DNA of 64,000 nt. Source: Arcticibacterium luteifluviistationis (GTDB taxonomy: Bacteria > Bacteroidota > Bacteroidia > Cytophagales > Spirosomataceae). Under the pieces are notes generated by a model. It had not been told where the DNA came from. It saw nothing but the letters and a program-made list of their open reading frames with translations, and did not search any database. The first letter of the stretch is position 1; each line of letters opens with the position of its first letter. The stretch is taken from contig NZ_CP029480.1 of the NCBI RefSeq assembly GCF_003258705.1, forward strand, positions 4,774,001 to 4,838,000. The letters are read 5' to 3'. A program made the position numbers and the translations under genes. Shown piece after piece: positions 35,687 through 44,742 of this stretch.

Positions 35687-35718
35687 ATGTCTAAGATATT
35701 GAATTACAGTTTAGACAT
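35687..35718. promoter_or_regulatory. Inverted repeat upstream of cotH
   Basis: ATGTCTAA (35687-35694) and TTAGACAT (35711-35718) are a perfect 8-bp inverted repeat with a 16-nt spacer, ending 14 nt before the start codon. It could be an operator or a leader hairpin. Confidence 0.35.
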
Positions 35719-35732
35719 TTAATTACCAATTT

Positions 35733-37163
35733 ATGAATCTCAATAAAATCTTATTCGCCTTTATTACTCCTTTTCTGTTCCTCCTAATTACCTCCACGTC
35801 TTGCTCAGAGACCGACGCTCTGGTAGATCCAGACATAGAAGTAGTGGAGGAAGAGTATGATGACACCGTTTTTGAAACTACTGACTGGACAGACGCAACC
35901 CACAGCAAATCTGGCGACCCGGCATACGACATGGTTTTTAATGACAATGAAGTACAGCGTATTGACATCGTTATCACAGAAGAAAGATGGAACAACATGT
36001 TGGCCGACATGACTAGCAAATATGGTTCGTTTGGCCGTACAAATAGCGGTGGCCCTGGTGGTGGTGGAGCTGTCTCAGATACCGAAAACCCAATCTTTGT
36101 ACCTGGTGAAGTTTTTTATAATGGCAAAGAATGGTACCGTGTTGGTGTTAGATTTAAAGGAAACTCTAGCTTACAGTCTACTTGGCAAAGTGGTAACCTT
36201 AAACTTTCTTTCAAACTGGATTTTGACGAGTTTGAGGACGAGTACCCGCAAATTGACAATCAGCGTTTTAATGGTTTCAAAAAATTAAGCCTTAAAAACA
36301 ATTATAATGACAGCTCTTTCATGAGAGAAAAAGTGGCCGGTGATGTATTTAGAAGTGCTGGTTTAGCAGGAGCACATACTGCTTTTTATGCAGTCTATGT
36401 GGATAATGGCGATGGCCCAACCTATTTTGGACTTTATACTATGGTGGAAGAAATCAGTGATACCGTAATAGACGACCAGTTTTCTTCTGATAAAGGAAAC
36501 CTGTATGAGCCAGATGGTGATGGAGCAAGTTTTGCCAGTGGCACGTATGACACCGACGAAATAGCGAAAGAAAACAACGAAGACGAAGCCGACTTCTCAG
36601 ATGTAAGAGCTCTTTATGATATCTTACATGATGGCTCTAGAACTACCAATCCTGCCTCATGGAGAATTCAGCTAGAGAGTGTTTTTGATACCGATGCATT
36701 CCTTAAATATTTGGCGGTAAACACCACCATACAAAACTGGGATACTTATGGCAGAATGACCCATAATTATTATTTATACAACAACCCTGACAATGGTTTG
36801 TTGACATGGATTCCTTGGGATAATAATGAAGCTCTGCAAAACGGAAACCAACAAGGGTCTTTAAATCTAAACTTTTCAGACCTATCCACTAATCAGTGGC
36901 CTATTATTGGCTACATGTATCAGCAAGATGAATACAAAGCCAAATATGATGCGTACCTACAAGAGGTTATAGATGGGGCTTTTGAGCCAACGGCTATACA
37001 GAGCTTGTATACGCAATACCAAACGTTATTAGAGCCCTATGCTACCACAGAGGTTCAAGGTTACACTTTCTTAAGAAACTCGTCTGAATTTAGTTCAGCA
37101 GTGAGTACGCTTAAATCGCATGTTCAAAGCAGAAAAAGTGCAGTGGAATCTTACCTTAAATAA
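35733..37163 (+). CDS. CotH kinase family lipoprotein
   Basis: The lipoprotein leader ends at C24 ('LLITSTSC'). The CotH fold is shown by 'VRFKGNSSLQSTWQSGNLKLSFKL' (split: VRFKGNSSLQ, SGNLKLSFKL), 'KKLSLKNNYNDSSFMREKVAGDVF' (KLSLKNNYND, MREKVAGD), 'YFGLYTMVEEI' and 'WIPWDNNEAL', the last matching the metal-binding DN of this atypical kinase family. In Bacillus, CotH phosphorylates spore-coat proteins; Bacteroidota use such proteins on the cell surface for unknown targets. 476 residues. A Gly-rich loop (about 100-108) is unusual. It precedes a YHYH and a MORN lipoprotein gene but is separated from them by a terminator. Confidence 0.88.
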   Translation: MNLNKILFAFITPFLFLLITSTSCSETDALVDPDIEVVEEEYDDTVFETTDWTDATHSKSGDPAYDMVFNDNEVQRIDIVITEERWNNMLADMTSKYGSFGRTNSGGPGGGGAVSDTENPIFVPGEVFYNGKEWYRVGVRFKGNSSLQSTWQSGNLKLSFKLDFDEFEDEYPQIDNQRFNGFKKLSLKNNYNDSSFMREKVAGDVFRSAGLAGAHTAFYAVYVDNGDGPTYFGLYTMVEEISDTVIDDQFSSDKGNLYEPDGDGASFASGTYDTDEIAKENNEDEADFSDVRALYDILHDGSRTTNPASWRIQLESVFDTDAFLKYLAVNTTIQNWDTYGRMTHNYYLYNNPDNGLLTWIPWDNNEALQNGNQQGSLNLNFSDLSTNQWPIIGYMYQQDEYKAKYDAYLQEVIDGAFEPTAIQSLYTQYQTLLEPYATTEVQGYTFLRNSSEFSSAVSTLKSHVQSRKSAVESYLK

Positions 37164-37190
37164 GGCATATACTACCTAAATATAAGCCAG

Positions 37191-37219
37191 AGTCCTGCCC
37201 CTTGGGGTGGGGCTTTTTT
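37191..37219 (+). terminator. Terminator after cotH (TCCTGCCC family)
   Basis: AGTCCTGCCCC pairs with GGGGTGGGGCT, keeping the tandem wobble, followed by T6. Confidence 0.88.
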
Positions 37220-37334
37220 ATAGAAAGTGTACAAATAATCATTAAATGATTTCTGGAGAATGGTTGTAATCATAGGCTTATTTTAGCTCTAAAAACATCA
37301 AAATTCTTAAACATACCTTTAACCTAATCTTAAA

Positions 37335-38087
37335 ATGATACGATTAATCTCTCCTATGTTATTCTTATGCCTTATGGCATGCAGTGAGAATGACACTCCA
37401 AGCATTACAGAAACAGACGGCGTAGATATTTCGACTGTAGTAGCTGCAAATTATAAAAACGACTATACAGACGGCGTGAGCGTACAGGTAAATGCAGATA
37501 ATATAGTGATAAGAAGCACAGGACTGCCTGACCATAAAACGCCGTATTGGGGAGAAGACCATGAAATGTATGAGGATTTCCCTGGTATGAATCATGCCAA
37601 CGCTAACACGAGCATGATTTCTTTTAATTATGCTATGACCATACCGATTAGCCCTACAGAATCCTCCACAAAAGAGCAAACCGAACTGGGTAGTATAGGA
37701 ATGGCCTTAAATGGCGTGCCTATTTATAACGACTACGAAGGCGGTGGTTTATTAGAAGAAAACGCATGGGGAACTTTTGATGCCTCAGGAGCACACCCAG
37801 GCCCTAGAGAAGATTATCATTATCACTGCGAAGGCACATACATTACCGTAGACGATAGCAACCTGATCGGCTTTTTAAGAGACGGTTTCCCTATTTATGG
37901 CCGTAAAGACCAAGACGAAAGCTACCCAGACGATTTAGATGAAAATGGCGGTCATACAGGAAGCACTACAGATTTTTCTGATGCCATTTACCACTACCAT
38001 ACCAGTAATGACATTTACTCTACTTCTGGTTTGTATGTGATAAAGTCTGGAGCCTATCATGGCACTAAAGGAACATTTACGCAGTAA
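37335..38087 (+). CDS. YHYH-domain lipoprotein, copy 1
   Basis: A leader ends at C16 ('LCLMAC'), so the 250-residue protein is lipid-anchored. The family signature is present twice: 'DYHYHCEG' and 'AIYHYHTSND', with 'GFLRDGFPIYGRKDQDES' between them and 'GIPIYND'-like blocks upstream. The YHYH family (PF14240) has no proven reaction; the clustered His and Tyr suggest metal binding, which is inference. The MORN-type lipoprotein gene follows after 50 bp. A paralogous pair lies at 44743-46061, so the arrangement is duplicated. Confidence 0.88.
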   Translation: MIRLISPMLFLCLMACSENDTPSITETDGVDISTVVAANYKNDYTDGVSVQVNADNIVIRSTGLPDHKTPYWGEDHEMYEDFPGMNHANANTSMISFNYAMTIPISPTESSTKEQTELGSIGMALNGVPIYNDYEGGGLLEENAWGTFDASGAHPGPREDYHYHCEGTYITVDDSNLIGFLRDGFPIYGRKDQDESYPDDLDENGGHTGSTTDFSDAIYHYHTSNDIYSTSGLYVIKSGAYHGTKGTFTQ

Positions 38088-38137
38088 AAATGGAGTTTTA
38101 ATGCTCTCCTTTAAAAAAAACTCTTATTAATAATTCG

Positions 38138-38812
38138 GTGATAAATTATTCAAATGCTATATTAAAGTACGCTAAAAAGGCCATTCTGTTTGTCTGTTTG
38201 GTTTGTTTTTTTGCCTGCAGCAAAGGAAAGGAAAATCAAGAGTTTGACTATACCATAAACACCGAAGACATACCGCAAGACACCGTTTACTTTTCTAACC
38301 CGAGCGTGTCTTATGTCAATGGACTTTATTACTTAGACCAAAAGAAGTTTTCAGGCATACTATATAGAGAATTAAAAGGTTATGATGTGAAAACATACAG
38401 TTCTGTTTTAAATGGCATGCTTCACGGCCCTTTCAGAAGCTTTTATAAAAATGGCAAACCTTACGAAGTGAGAAATTACAAAGAAAACATATCGTTAGGG
38501 AAACAATACGGCTACTGGGAAAGCACCGGAAACCGAAAATTTGAGTACAATTACGTCAGCGAAAAAAGAGAAGGCATTCAGAGAAGTTGGTATGCCAATG
38601 GCGACGTTTATTACGTGTATAATTATAAAGACGACAAACAGGAAGGTCTACAGCAGGCATGGCGTATAAATGGAAGTTTGTTCCGGAATTTTGTATCAAA
38701 AAACAATAAAAGGTACGGACTACAGAAATCATTCTCTTGCTCTGAACTGAGCAATGAAGAAATTAAATACCCCAAGACAAGCTCCGCTAAACTATTAGCT
38801 GCAAAAAACTAA
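38138..38812 (+). CDS. YwqK/MORN-variant repeat lipoprotein, copy 1
   Basis: The GTG at 38138 opens a leader with lipobox 'CFFAC'. The mature protein contains four to five MORN-variant repeats of the YwqK type, for example 'GPFRSFYKNGKPYEVRNY', 'GYWESTGNRKFEYNY' and 'GIQRSWYANGDVYYVYNY'. These repeats form beta-hairpin ladders; the family is often labelled an antitoxin, but no toxin is near and the protein is exported, so that label should not be taken over. It follows the YHYH gene and ends at a strong terminator. Start codon moderately certain. Confidence 0.82.
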   Translation: MINYSNAILKYAKKAILFVCLVCFFACSKGKENQEFDYTINTEDIPQDTVYFSNPSVSYVNGLYYLDQKKFSGILYRELKGYDVKTYSSVLNGMLHGPFRSFYKNGKPYEVRNYKENISLGKQYGYWESTGNRKFEYNYVSEKREGIQRSWYANGDVYYVYNYKDDKQEGLQQAWRINGSLFRNFVSKNNKRYGLQKSFSCSELSNEEIKYPKTSSAKLLAAKN

Positions 38813-38851
38813 GCCTTAGCTAAATTATTGCGTCTACCTAAATTTATCCGC

Positions 38852-38882
38852 AAGTCCTGCCCATTTTGGGTGGGACTTTTTC
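38852..38882 (+). terminator. Terminator after MORN copy 1 (TCCTGCCC family)
   Basis: AAGTCCTGCCC pairs with GGGTGGGACTT around an ATTTT loop, then T5. Compared with its sisters one A-U pair is replaced by G-C on both arms. Confidence 0.88.
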
Positions 38883-38940
38883 GTAGTTTAGCTTTTAAAA
38901 AGTAGATTTAAGTCATCCTTAAGCACCTAACAAAAAAAAT

Positions 38941-39570
38941 ATGATAAAAATAGAACCATTTAAAAACATAGATAAGGCCTTACATGCACTTGACAATGGA
39001 GGTCGCTTTTACAATCTCTTAACTCAGGCAAATGATGGATTGATTGTAGAAGCTGAATTAAGCAAAGTTGCAGGTCTGTTCAATAATAAGCAGCAAATGA
39101 TGCTGTTCCTTGATATTTCGATATCTAAGCTAGATGAAGAAAAAAGAGAAGAAGTTATTTCTAAGATGGAGATAGAACTAAGAGAGGCCTACTTGAAATA
39201 CAAACCCGTACATATAATTCCGTCTCAGGCATACACTAGAGGAAAATTAGCCGCAAATACCATCATTACGGGAACACCAACCCTAAAAGAGTCAAATGAT
39301 GAGCTAATTGGCTTTATTATGATTCCAATACTTACGGGCGAAGTAACTACATTTTCCATGATTCCTTTGATAGATTTATATGACGTATATGAATTAAGGG
39401 ATGAGCCATCAGACACAAGCTTTATTATAGCTCATATTAAAGACAGGGAAAAACTTCCGAACAGAAAGATAAAAGTAGCAGGCGTCTTAAAAGAATTAAA
39501 ATCAGATATGGACGAAGAAGTAGCTTCTAAAAGATTTTTGGAAGCTGTTTACCATCTTGAAATAGATTAA
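38941..39570 (+). CDS. Uncharacterised soluble protein
   Basis: 209 residues with no signal peptide or membrane segment. A charged helical stretch (about 55-85) and two blocks rich in Ile/Thr/Pro ('ANTIITGTPTLKE', 'FIMIPILTGEVTTFSMIPL') are the most distinctive parts. I do not recognise a family; a loose resemblance to SseB-type proteins is not strong enough to name it. It lies 35 nt upstream of the NCS1-type transporter gene in the same direction and may be cotranscribed with it. Confidence 0.6.
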   Translation: MIKIEPFKNIDKALHALDNGGRFYNLLTQANDGLIVEAELSKVAGLFNNKQQMMLFLDISISKLDEEKREEVISKMEIELREAYLKYKPVHIIPSQAYTRGKLAANTIITGTPTLKESNDELIGFIMIPILTGEVTTFSMIPLIDLYDVYELRDEPSDTSFIIAHIKDREKLPNRKIKVAGVLKELKSDMDEEVASKRFLEAVYHLEID

Positions 39571-39605
39571 AAGCCCTTATACAAACCTTTACCTAAAAAA
39601 ACTAA

Positions 39606-41312
39606 ATGAAACAAACCTTCAACCTTAAAGAAATAGACGAGGAGCAGCTGCCCGTCCCTAAACATAAACTCCATAGTTGGACACACTTTGCAGGCTTATA
39701 TGCTGCCGAGCATGTGGCTGCCACAGAGTTTGTTATAGGAGCTACTTTTGTAGCACTGGGAGCCAAAACCATGGACATTATTTTGGGTTTGCTCATTGGT
39801 AATGTATTGGCTGTACTCAGCTGGACACTTATTACAGCACCCATTGCGGTTGACACACGCCTAAGTTTATACACTTACCTAAATAAGATTGCAGGTAATT
39901 CCATGTCTAAACTTTATAACTGGGCCAACGTGCTCATTTTCACCGTTATTTCTGCCGCCATGGTGACGGTGTCTGCCACGGCAGTCCGTTTTGCTTTTGA
40001 TATTCCTGCTCAGTTAAATTGGTACCCTACCAATATTTGGTTTGTCCTTATTGTCATTTTAGTAGGCTTATTTGTCGTATTCATTGCTATTTATGGCTTT
40101 GAAGCGGTTTCTGAATTTTCTGGAATTTGTGCCCCTTGGCTCTTCACCATGTTTGCCAGTGGAGCTTTGGTGCTTATGCCTGCATTGTCTTTAGACGTTT
40201 TAGGAAAAACACTACCAGGTAGTTGGGCTGATTTATTAAGTATTGGCGACCAATCCATCTGGACAGGCGTAAACAGTCAAGGAGAACCTGGAATAGGCTT
40301 AATGCAAGTGATAGGTTTTGGCTGGGCAGCTAATACTATTACCCACTTTGGATTGATAGACATGGCTTTATTACGCTACGCCAAAAAGAAATCTTACGGA
40401 CTAGCTACTAGCACAGGAATGATGTTTGGTCACTTTATAGCATGGATAGCCGCTGGAATTATGGGAGCAGGTGCCGCAGTAATTTTGGGTAAATCTATTT
40501 TAGAATTAGACCCAGGAGATGTAGCTTATTATGCATTAGGTTGGTCAGGATTTGTGATTGTGATAGTGGCAGGCTGGACCACCGCCATCACTAACCTTTA
40601 TAGAGCAGGATTAGCAGCACAGGCCGTTTTTAGCAATTATTCTAGACGTTCTACTACTATGGCTGTAGGAGCGGCAATGGTAATTATTGGCTGTTTCCCT
40701 TTTGTATTTTCACAAATATTGCCGCTGCTTACCTATGCAGGTTTATTGGTAGTTCCCGTTGGGGCTATTGTGTTTACAGAGCATCAAATATTCCCTAAAA
40801 TTGGTTATACCAGATACTGGTCAAAATATCAGGACTATGCCTATAGTACACCCGCCATTGCCTCTTGGATTTTGGGTCTTGTCTTTGGTTTTGGTCTCAA
40901 TGTATTAGACGTCATGTCTTTTTACTACCTATTTATTCCTACTTGGTTTTTCACCATTATAATTTACACGCTTTTAGCTGGTAAATACGGAGCTAAAAAG
41001 AAATTCCCTGAAGCTGAAGAAGAGGAAAAGGCCTTCAATGCGAGTGTGGATGTATATCATGAAAAAATGGCCCAGAATGAACCTGAGCTCATCAAAGACA
41101 CTTCTCTTTTCTCAAAGTTCCTAAACATTACTGCCCTAATAGCCTTAGGTATCACCCTTATTTTAGCAGGAAATGTACTTTTTGGCAGCAAAGACGAAAA
41201 TATCTATATCGCGAATCGTGAAATATTCTACTTCTATGGTTTCATTTGCACCATGGTTTACTTCATCACGGCATATTGGTCTATGAAAAGAGGTAAAATG
41301 ACATCAGTTTAA
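39606..41312 (+). CDS. NCS1-type (purine/cytosine permease-like) inner-membrane transporter
   Basis: About 12 to 14 hydrophobic helices over 568 residues, starting after a 25-residue soluble N-terminus. The order of helices and motifs such as 'GATFVALGAKTMDIILGLLIGNVLAVLSW' (GATFVALGAKTM, GLLIGNVLAVLSW) and 'NLYRAGLAAQAVFSNYSRR' match the nucleobase:cation symporter 1 family, which brings in purines, pyrimidines, hydantoins or thiamine. The mannitol-dehydrogenase-family gene starts 12 nt later, so here the cargo could instead be a polyol or sugar acid; this is inference from operon position. Confidence 0.75.
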   Translation: MKQTFNLKEIDEEQLPVPKHKLHSWTHFAGLYAAEHVAATEFVIGATFVALGAKTMDIILGLLIGNVLAVLSWTLITAPIAVDTRLSLYTYLNKIAGNSMSKLYNWANVLIFTVISAAMVTVSATAVRFAFDIPAQLNWYPTNIWFVLIVILVGLFVVFIAIYGFEAVSEFSGICAPWLFTMFASGALVLMPALSLDVLGKTLPGSWADLLSIGDQSIWTGVNSQGEPGIGLMQVIGFGWAANTITHFGLIDMALLRYAKKKSYGLATSTGMMFGHFIAWIAAGIMGAGAAVILGKSILELDPGDVAYYALGWSGFVIVIVAGWTTAITNLYRAGLAAQAVFSNYSRRSTTMAVGAAMVIIGCFPFVFSQILPLLTYAGLLVVPVGAIVFTEHQIFPKIGYTRYWSKYQDYAYSTPAIASWILGLVFGFGLNVLDVMSFYYLFIPTWFFTIIIYTLLAGKYGAKKKFPEAEEEEKAFNASVDVYHEKMAQNEPELIKDTSLFSKFLNITALIALGITLILAGNVLFGSKDENIYIANREIFYFYGFICTMVYFITAYWSMKRGKMTSV

Positions 41313-41324
41313 ATTTGTACAGAA

Positions 41325-42797
41325 ATGGAATTAAATCAAGAAAATCTAGCTAGTCTCTCTTCTCAAATTACTTGTCCTACCTATGACAGGAAAAAACTAA
41401 AAACAGGCATAGTGCATGTGGGTGTTGGTGGTTTTCACCGCTCGCACCAAGCTTATTATATTCATCAGTTATTGGAAAAGCACGATACCTTAGATTGGGG
41501 TATTTGTGGCGTAGGTTTACGCGAAGGCGACAGAAACATAGCCCAAATTCTTAAGAAACAAGATTACCTCTATACGCTCATAGTGCAGCACCCTAGTGGT
41601 GAAGTCAACACGGAAGTTATAGGGTCTATGAATGATTTCATACTGGCTGTGGACACACCAAATTTGGTGCTAGAAAAAATGGCTCATGCCGACACCAAAA
41701 TTGTTTCCTTGACCATTACAGAGGGTGGCTATAATTTTAACCCTAGCAATGGAGAGTTCAATTTTGAGAACCCTGATATACAGCAGGAGCTGCAAAATCC
41801 AGATAAGCCCAAAACTATTTTTGGCTACCTGACCGAAGCATTGAAAAAACGAAAAGAAGCCGGACTCCCTCCTTTCACAGTATTATCATGTGATAATATC
41901 CAGCACAATGGAGACATGGCAGCCAAAATGCTATTGGCTTTCGCCCAAAAACAAGATGCAGAACTAGCGAAATGGATAGAAGAGAACGTAAGTTTTCCAA
42001 ATACCATGGTAGACCGCATTACGCCAGTAACCACCTCCACAGAGATGGACTACCTGCAAAACACTTATGACCTTAAAGACGAATGGCCAGTGGTTTGTGA
42101 GCCGTTTATTCAGTGGGTGGTGGAAGATAAATTTGCAAACGGAAGACCTCCACTTGAAAAAGTAGGCGTTCAATTTGTACCAGACGTGAGTCCGTATGAA
42201 ACCATGAAAATTCGTCTATTGAATGCTGGACATTCTGTTTTAGGTATTACAGGAGCTATACATGGTCACGCTACCATTAATGTATGTATGGAAGATGCTG
42301 TTTTTGCGAAATTCATGCGTCAATACATGGACCAAGAGGTTACTCCTGTTTTAGGCACGATAGAAGGTATGGATTTGGAGAAATACAAAGACAGCTTGGA
42401 AGAGCGATTTGCCAATCCTAATATAAAAGACAGTGTAGGGCGTATATGTTCCGAAAGTTCTGCCAAGCTTCCAAAGTTCTTGATTCCTACGCTTCAGGAG
42501 AATTTGGCAAGTGGTGGAAGCATTGATTTTGCCACCTTTATTTTGGCGGCATGGTGTTATTATAGCGACAAAGGCATCAATGAAAAGAACGAGCCACTAG
42601 AGATTATAGATGCTATGAAAGACGAACTTCATGAGGCAGCCAGTGCTACCAAAGAAGATTCGCTAGCCTTTCTTAAACTCACCAAATTATTCGATAACCT
42701 AATTGATAATAAACGATTTACGGACAAATACACGGAGTACATTCAGAAGCTTTATCAAGAGGGAGGAATTAGGAGTTTGATGGAGGGGATGTGTTAG
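41325..42797 (+). CDS. Mannitol dehydrogenase family polyol/uronate oxidoreductase
   Basis: The N-terminal NAD-binding part has 'GIVHVGVGGFHRSHQAYY' and the C-terminal catalytic part has 'MKIRLLNAGHSVLG', which holds the K-N-H residues of the polyol-specific long-chain dehydrogenases. Members interconvert mannitol/fructose, arabinitol/xylulose or mannonate/fructuronate. 490 residues is normal. It is the last gene of the 38941-42797 run, and a terminator follows at 42904. The stop codon abuts a copy of the GATGTTGGGTGTT repeat. Confidence 0.88.
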   Translation: MELNQENLASLSSQITCPTYDRKKLKTGIVHVGVGGFHRSHQAYYIHQLLEKHDTLDWGICGVGLREGDRNIAQILKKQDYLYTLIVQHPSGEVNTEVIGSMNDFILAVDTPNLVLEKMAHADTKIVSLTITEGGYNFNPSNGEFNFENPDIQQELQNPDKPKTIFGYLTEALKKRKEAGLPPFTVLSCDNIQHNGDMAAKMLLAFAQKQDAELAKWIEENVSFPNTMVDRITPVTTSTEMDYLQNTYDLKDEWPVVCEPFIQWVVEDKFANGRPPLEKVGVQFVPDVSPYETMKIRLLNAGHSVLGITGAIHGHATINVCMEDAVFAKFMRQYMDQEVTPVLGTIEGMDLEKYKDSLEERFANPNIKDSVGRICSESSAKLPKFLIPTLQENLASGGSIDFATFILAAWCYYSDKGINEKNEPLEIIDAMKDELHEAASATKEDSLAFLKLTKLFDNLIDNKRFTDKYTEYIQKLYQEGGIRSLMEGMC

Positions 42798-42826
42798 ATG
42801 TTGGGTGTTCGATGTCGGGTGTTATT
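42793..42826. repeat. GATGTTGGGTGTT-type repeat at the end of the polyol dehydrogenase gene
   Basis: Two tandem degenerate words, GATGTTGGGTGTTC and GATGTCGGGTGTT, overlap or abut the stop codon. The same words make up the inverted repeat between iorA and iorB. Confidence 0.5.
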
Positions 42827-42837
42827 ACAGTTCGCAA

Positions 42838-42888
42838 CTCTCCGATGCCTCCGGCGTCGGTGTGGCTATAAAAAGCCTCTGGCTTTTA
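42838..42888 (+). repeat. Double-hairpin dispersed element, copy 1 (CCGATGC/AAAGCC type)
   Basis: CCGATGC pairs with GCGTCGG (one wobble), then about 10 nt, then AAAAGCC-TCT-GGCTTTT. Near-identical copies are at 54728-54781 and 55473-55526. Confidence 0.75.
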
Positions 42889-42903
42889 CTCCAATAAACT
42901 TTC

Positions 42904-42946
42904 AAAAAAGCGGCTTAAATCTTATGGACTTAAGTCGCTTTTTTTC
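42904..42946 (+). terminator. Terminator of the transporter/polyol dehydrogenase run
   Basis: AAAAAAGCGGCTTAA (42904-42918) pairs with TTAAGTCGCTTTTTT (42930-42944) with one G-U, ending in a run of seven T. Confidence 0.85.
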
Positions 42947-43110
42947 CATTTGGCTGTTTTAAAATGCCATTGCATATTCCCTATTCTAAATTCTCTAGCT
43001 AGAACAATACAGGTGGTTAATTGACAGCAATTGACTACTAATCAAATACGACTATTATAATTTTGTGATACACTTTTGAAAATAGTAGATTACTTTATTT
43101 TGTTCCTCCT

Positions 43111-43272
43111 TGTCTTGCCAGACTGCCCTTCATTTTTGTTTAGGCAAAAACGAAGCAAAAACCATCACTAAAATTAACTTGCACAATCAAAATTCTTTAA
43201 TCTTCTAGTTGTAAGAATACTATGAAGAATGAATTTCGACCGTACTTCAAACAGTATTTTCGTAATAAGGAA
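43111..43272 (+). repeat. Dispersed structured element R1, copy A
   Basis: Hairpin GTCT-TGCC-AGAC, then CTTC/GAAG-flanked hairpin TTTTTG-TTTAGG-CAAAAA, then conserved words ACCATCA, AACTTGCACAATCAAAATTC and ACTTCAAACAGTATTTT. The rest of the 563-bp gap 42798-43360 shows no gene; copies B to E are at 49660, 50061, 54503 and 62451. Confidence 0.75.
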
Positions 43273-43360
43273 TTATTCCTTTTCATTTTACTTTTATAAC
43301 AGTTCCTAATCAAACCTATCCTCAAAAAAGGAGTCTTAGCTAGGAAACAATTTCCTTTAA

Positions 43361-44656
43361 ATGGCATTTCGACATATCCTTCCCGCTCTATTTTCGGTGG
43401 TTTTCTTAGTAAACTGTAATAAAGATTCTCTTAAAATTGCTACAGAAACTAAACCTTCAAGACCTAATATTTTACTGCTCATAGCAGACGACATGGGCAA
43501 AGATGCCACTTTCGGCTTTTCGGAAGGTAGTATTAAACCCAACACTCCGAATTTAAATAGTTTAAAAGCCTCAGGCCTAAGTTTCAGTAATTTGTGGGTA
43601 AACCCCACCTGCTCCCCTACAAGGGCATCTTTAATAACTGGCAAATACGGTTACCGCACAGGCGTAAAATGGGCGGGCGACATCCTTTCTGACACTGAGA
43701 TGGTTTTACAAAACTATATCAATCAGCAAACCAATAATACTTATGCCACTGCGGTGGTGGGCAAATGGCATTTGTCAGGAAACAGCCCAAACATCAACCC
43801 AGAGTCATTTGGTATAGATTACTTCTCAGGAATAGCCAGCGGAACAGTACCAGATTATTATAACTGGCCGCTGAGTGAAGATGGATCTTCTTCTACACAA
43901 ACAGAATATTCGACAGCATACCTTACAGATTTAGGCATTGACTGGATAGCGAAACAAGAAAAACCATGGTTTATGTGGATGGCCTATAATGCCCCGCATA
44001 TCCCTTTTCATACTCCGCCTAGTCATATGCATTCGCAAGGAACGCTGCCTGAATTCACCAACGGCATGGATGGCACACCTTATTATATGGCGGCTATAGA
44101 AGCCATGGATTTTGAAATAGGTAGGCTGATAGCGGCTATTCCGCCCGATGAATTAGAAAACACCATCATAATTTTCCTTGGCGACAATGGGACGCCGAAT
44201 CAAGTCGCTCAATTTCCATACTCCAATAGAACAGCGAAAGGCACCTTATATCAAGGGGGCGTTAATACGCCCATGTACATTAGCGGAAGTGGTGTTAGCC
44301 GAACAGGCATTGACAATAACCTAATTTGTGGTACTGACCTCTTTGCCACCATTGCTAATTTGGCTGGAACAGAAGTCACAGAAATAAACGACAGCAAAAG
44401 CTTTGTCGCCTTATTAACATCTTCCAGCACCATCCGAGACTTTCAGTATTCCGAAATGGACGATGGAAGAACTGATAGCTGGGCTATTCGTGACAAAACC
44501 TATAAACTGATTACAAACGCCAACGGTAATCAAGAAATGTATAATATACTCACTGACCCATACGAGGCGAATGATATATTAACTGGAACACTTAATAGCA
44601 ATCAATTAGCAGCAAAGACAGCTTTAGAGAACGAGTTGCAAGGGATAAGAAAATAG
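43361..44656 (+). CDS. Sulfatase lipoprotein, arylsulfatase type
   Basis: The leader 'LFSVVFLVNC' ends in a lipobox Cys at position 19. 'RPNILLLIADDMGKD' carries the metal-binding Asp pair, and 'CSPTRASLITGKYGYRTG' carries C84, the Cys that is changed to formylglycine (C-x-P-x-R). 'MDFEIGRLI' and 'IIFLGDNGTPNQ' complete the alkaline-phosphatase-like core. It cleaves sulfate esters, probably from polysaccharides, at the cell surface. 431 residues. A formylglycine-generating enzyme must be encoded elsewhere. It is followed 86 bp later by the second YHYH module. Confidence 0.9.
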   Translation: MAFRHILPALFSVVFLVNCNKDSLKIATETKPSRPNILLLIADDMGKDATFGFSEGSIKPNTPNLNSLKASGLSFSNLWVNPTCSPTRASLITGKYGYRTGVKWAGDILSDTEMVLQNYINQQTNNTYATAVVGKWHLSGNSPNINPESFGIDYFSGIASGTVPDYYNWPLSEDGSSSTQTEYSTAYLTDLGIDWIAKQEKPWFMWMAYNAPHIPFHTPPSHMHSQGTLPEFTNGMDGTPYYMAAIEAMDFEIGRLIAAIPPDELENTIIIFLGDNGTPNQVAQFPYSNRTAKGTLYQGGVNTPMYISGSGVSRTGIDNNLICGTDLFATIANLAGTEVTEINDSKSFVALLTSSSTIRDFQYSEMDDGRTDSWAIRDKTYKLITNANGNQEMYNILTDPYEANDILTGTLNSNQLAAKTALENELQGIRK

Positions 44657-44742
44657 CTTTTCATCAATAAAACCTGGTCACATGCATTAAACCTAAGGCC
44701 AAAACTGACGTCTTACTAACCTATTTAAACAAATTCTCGAAA

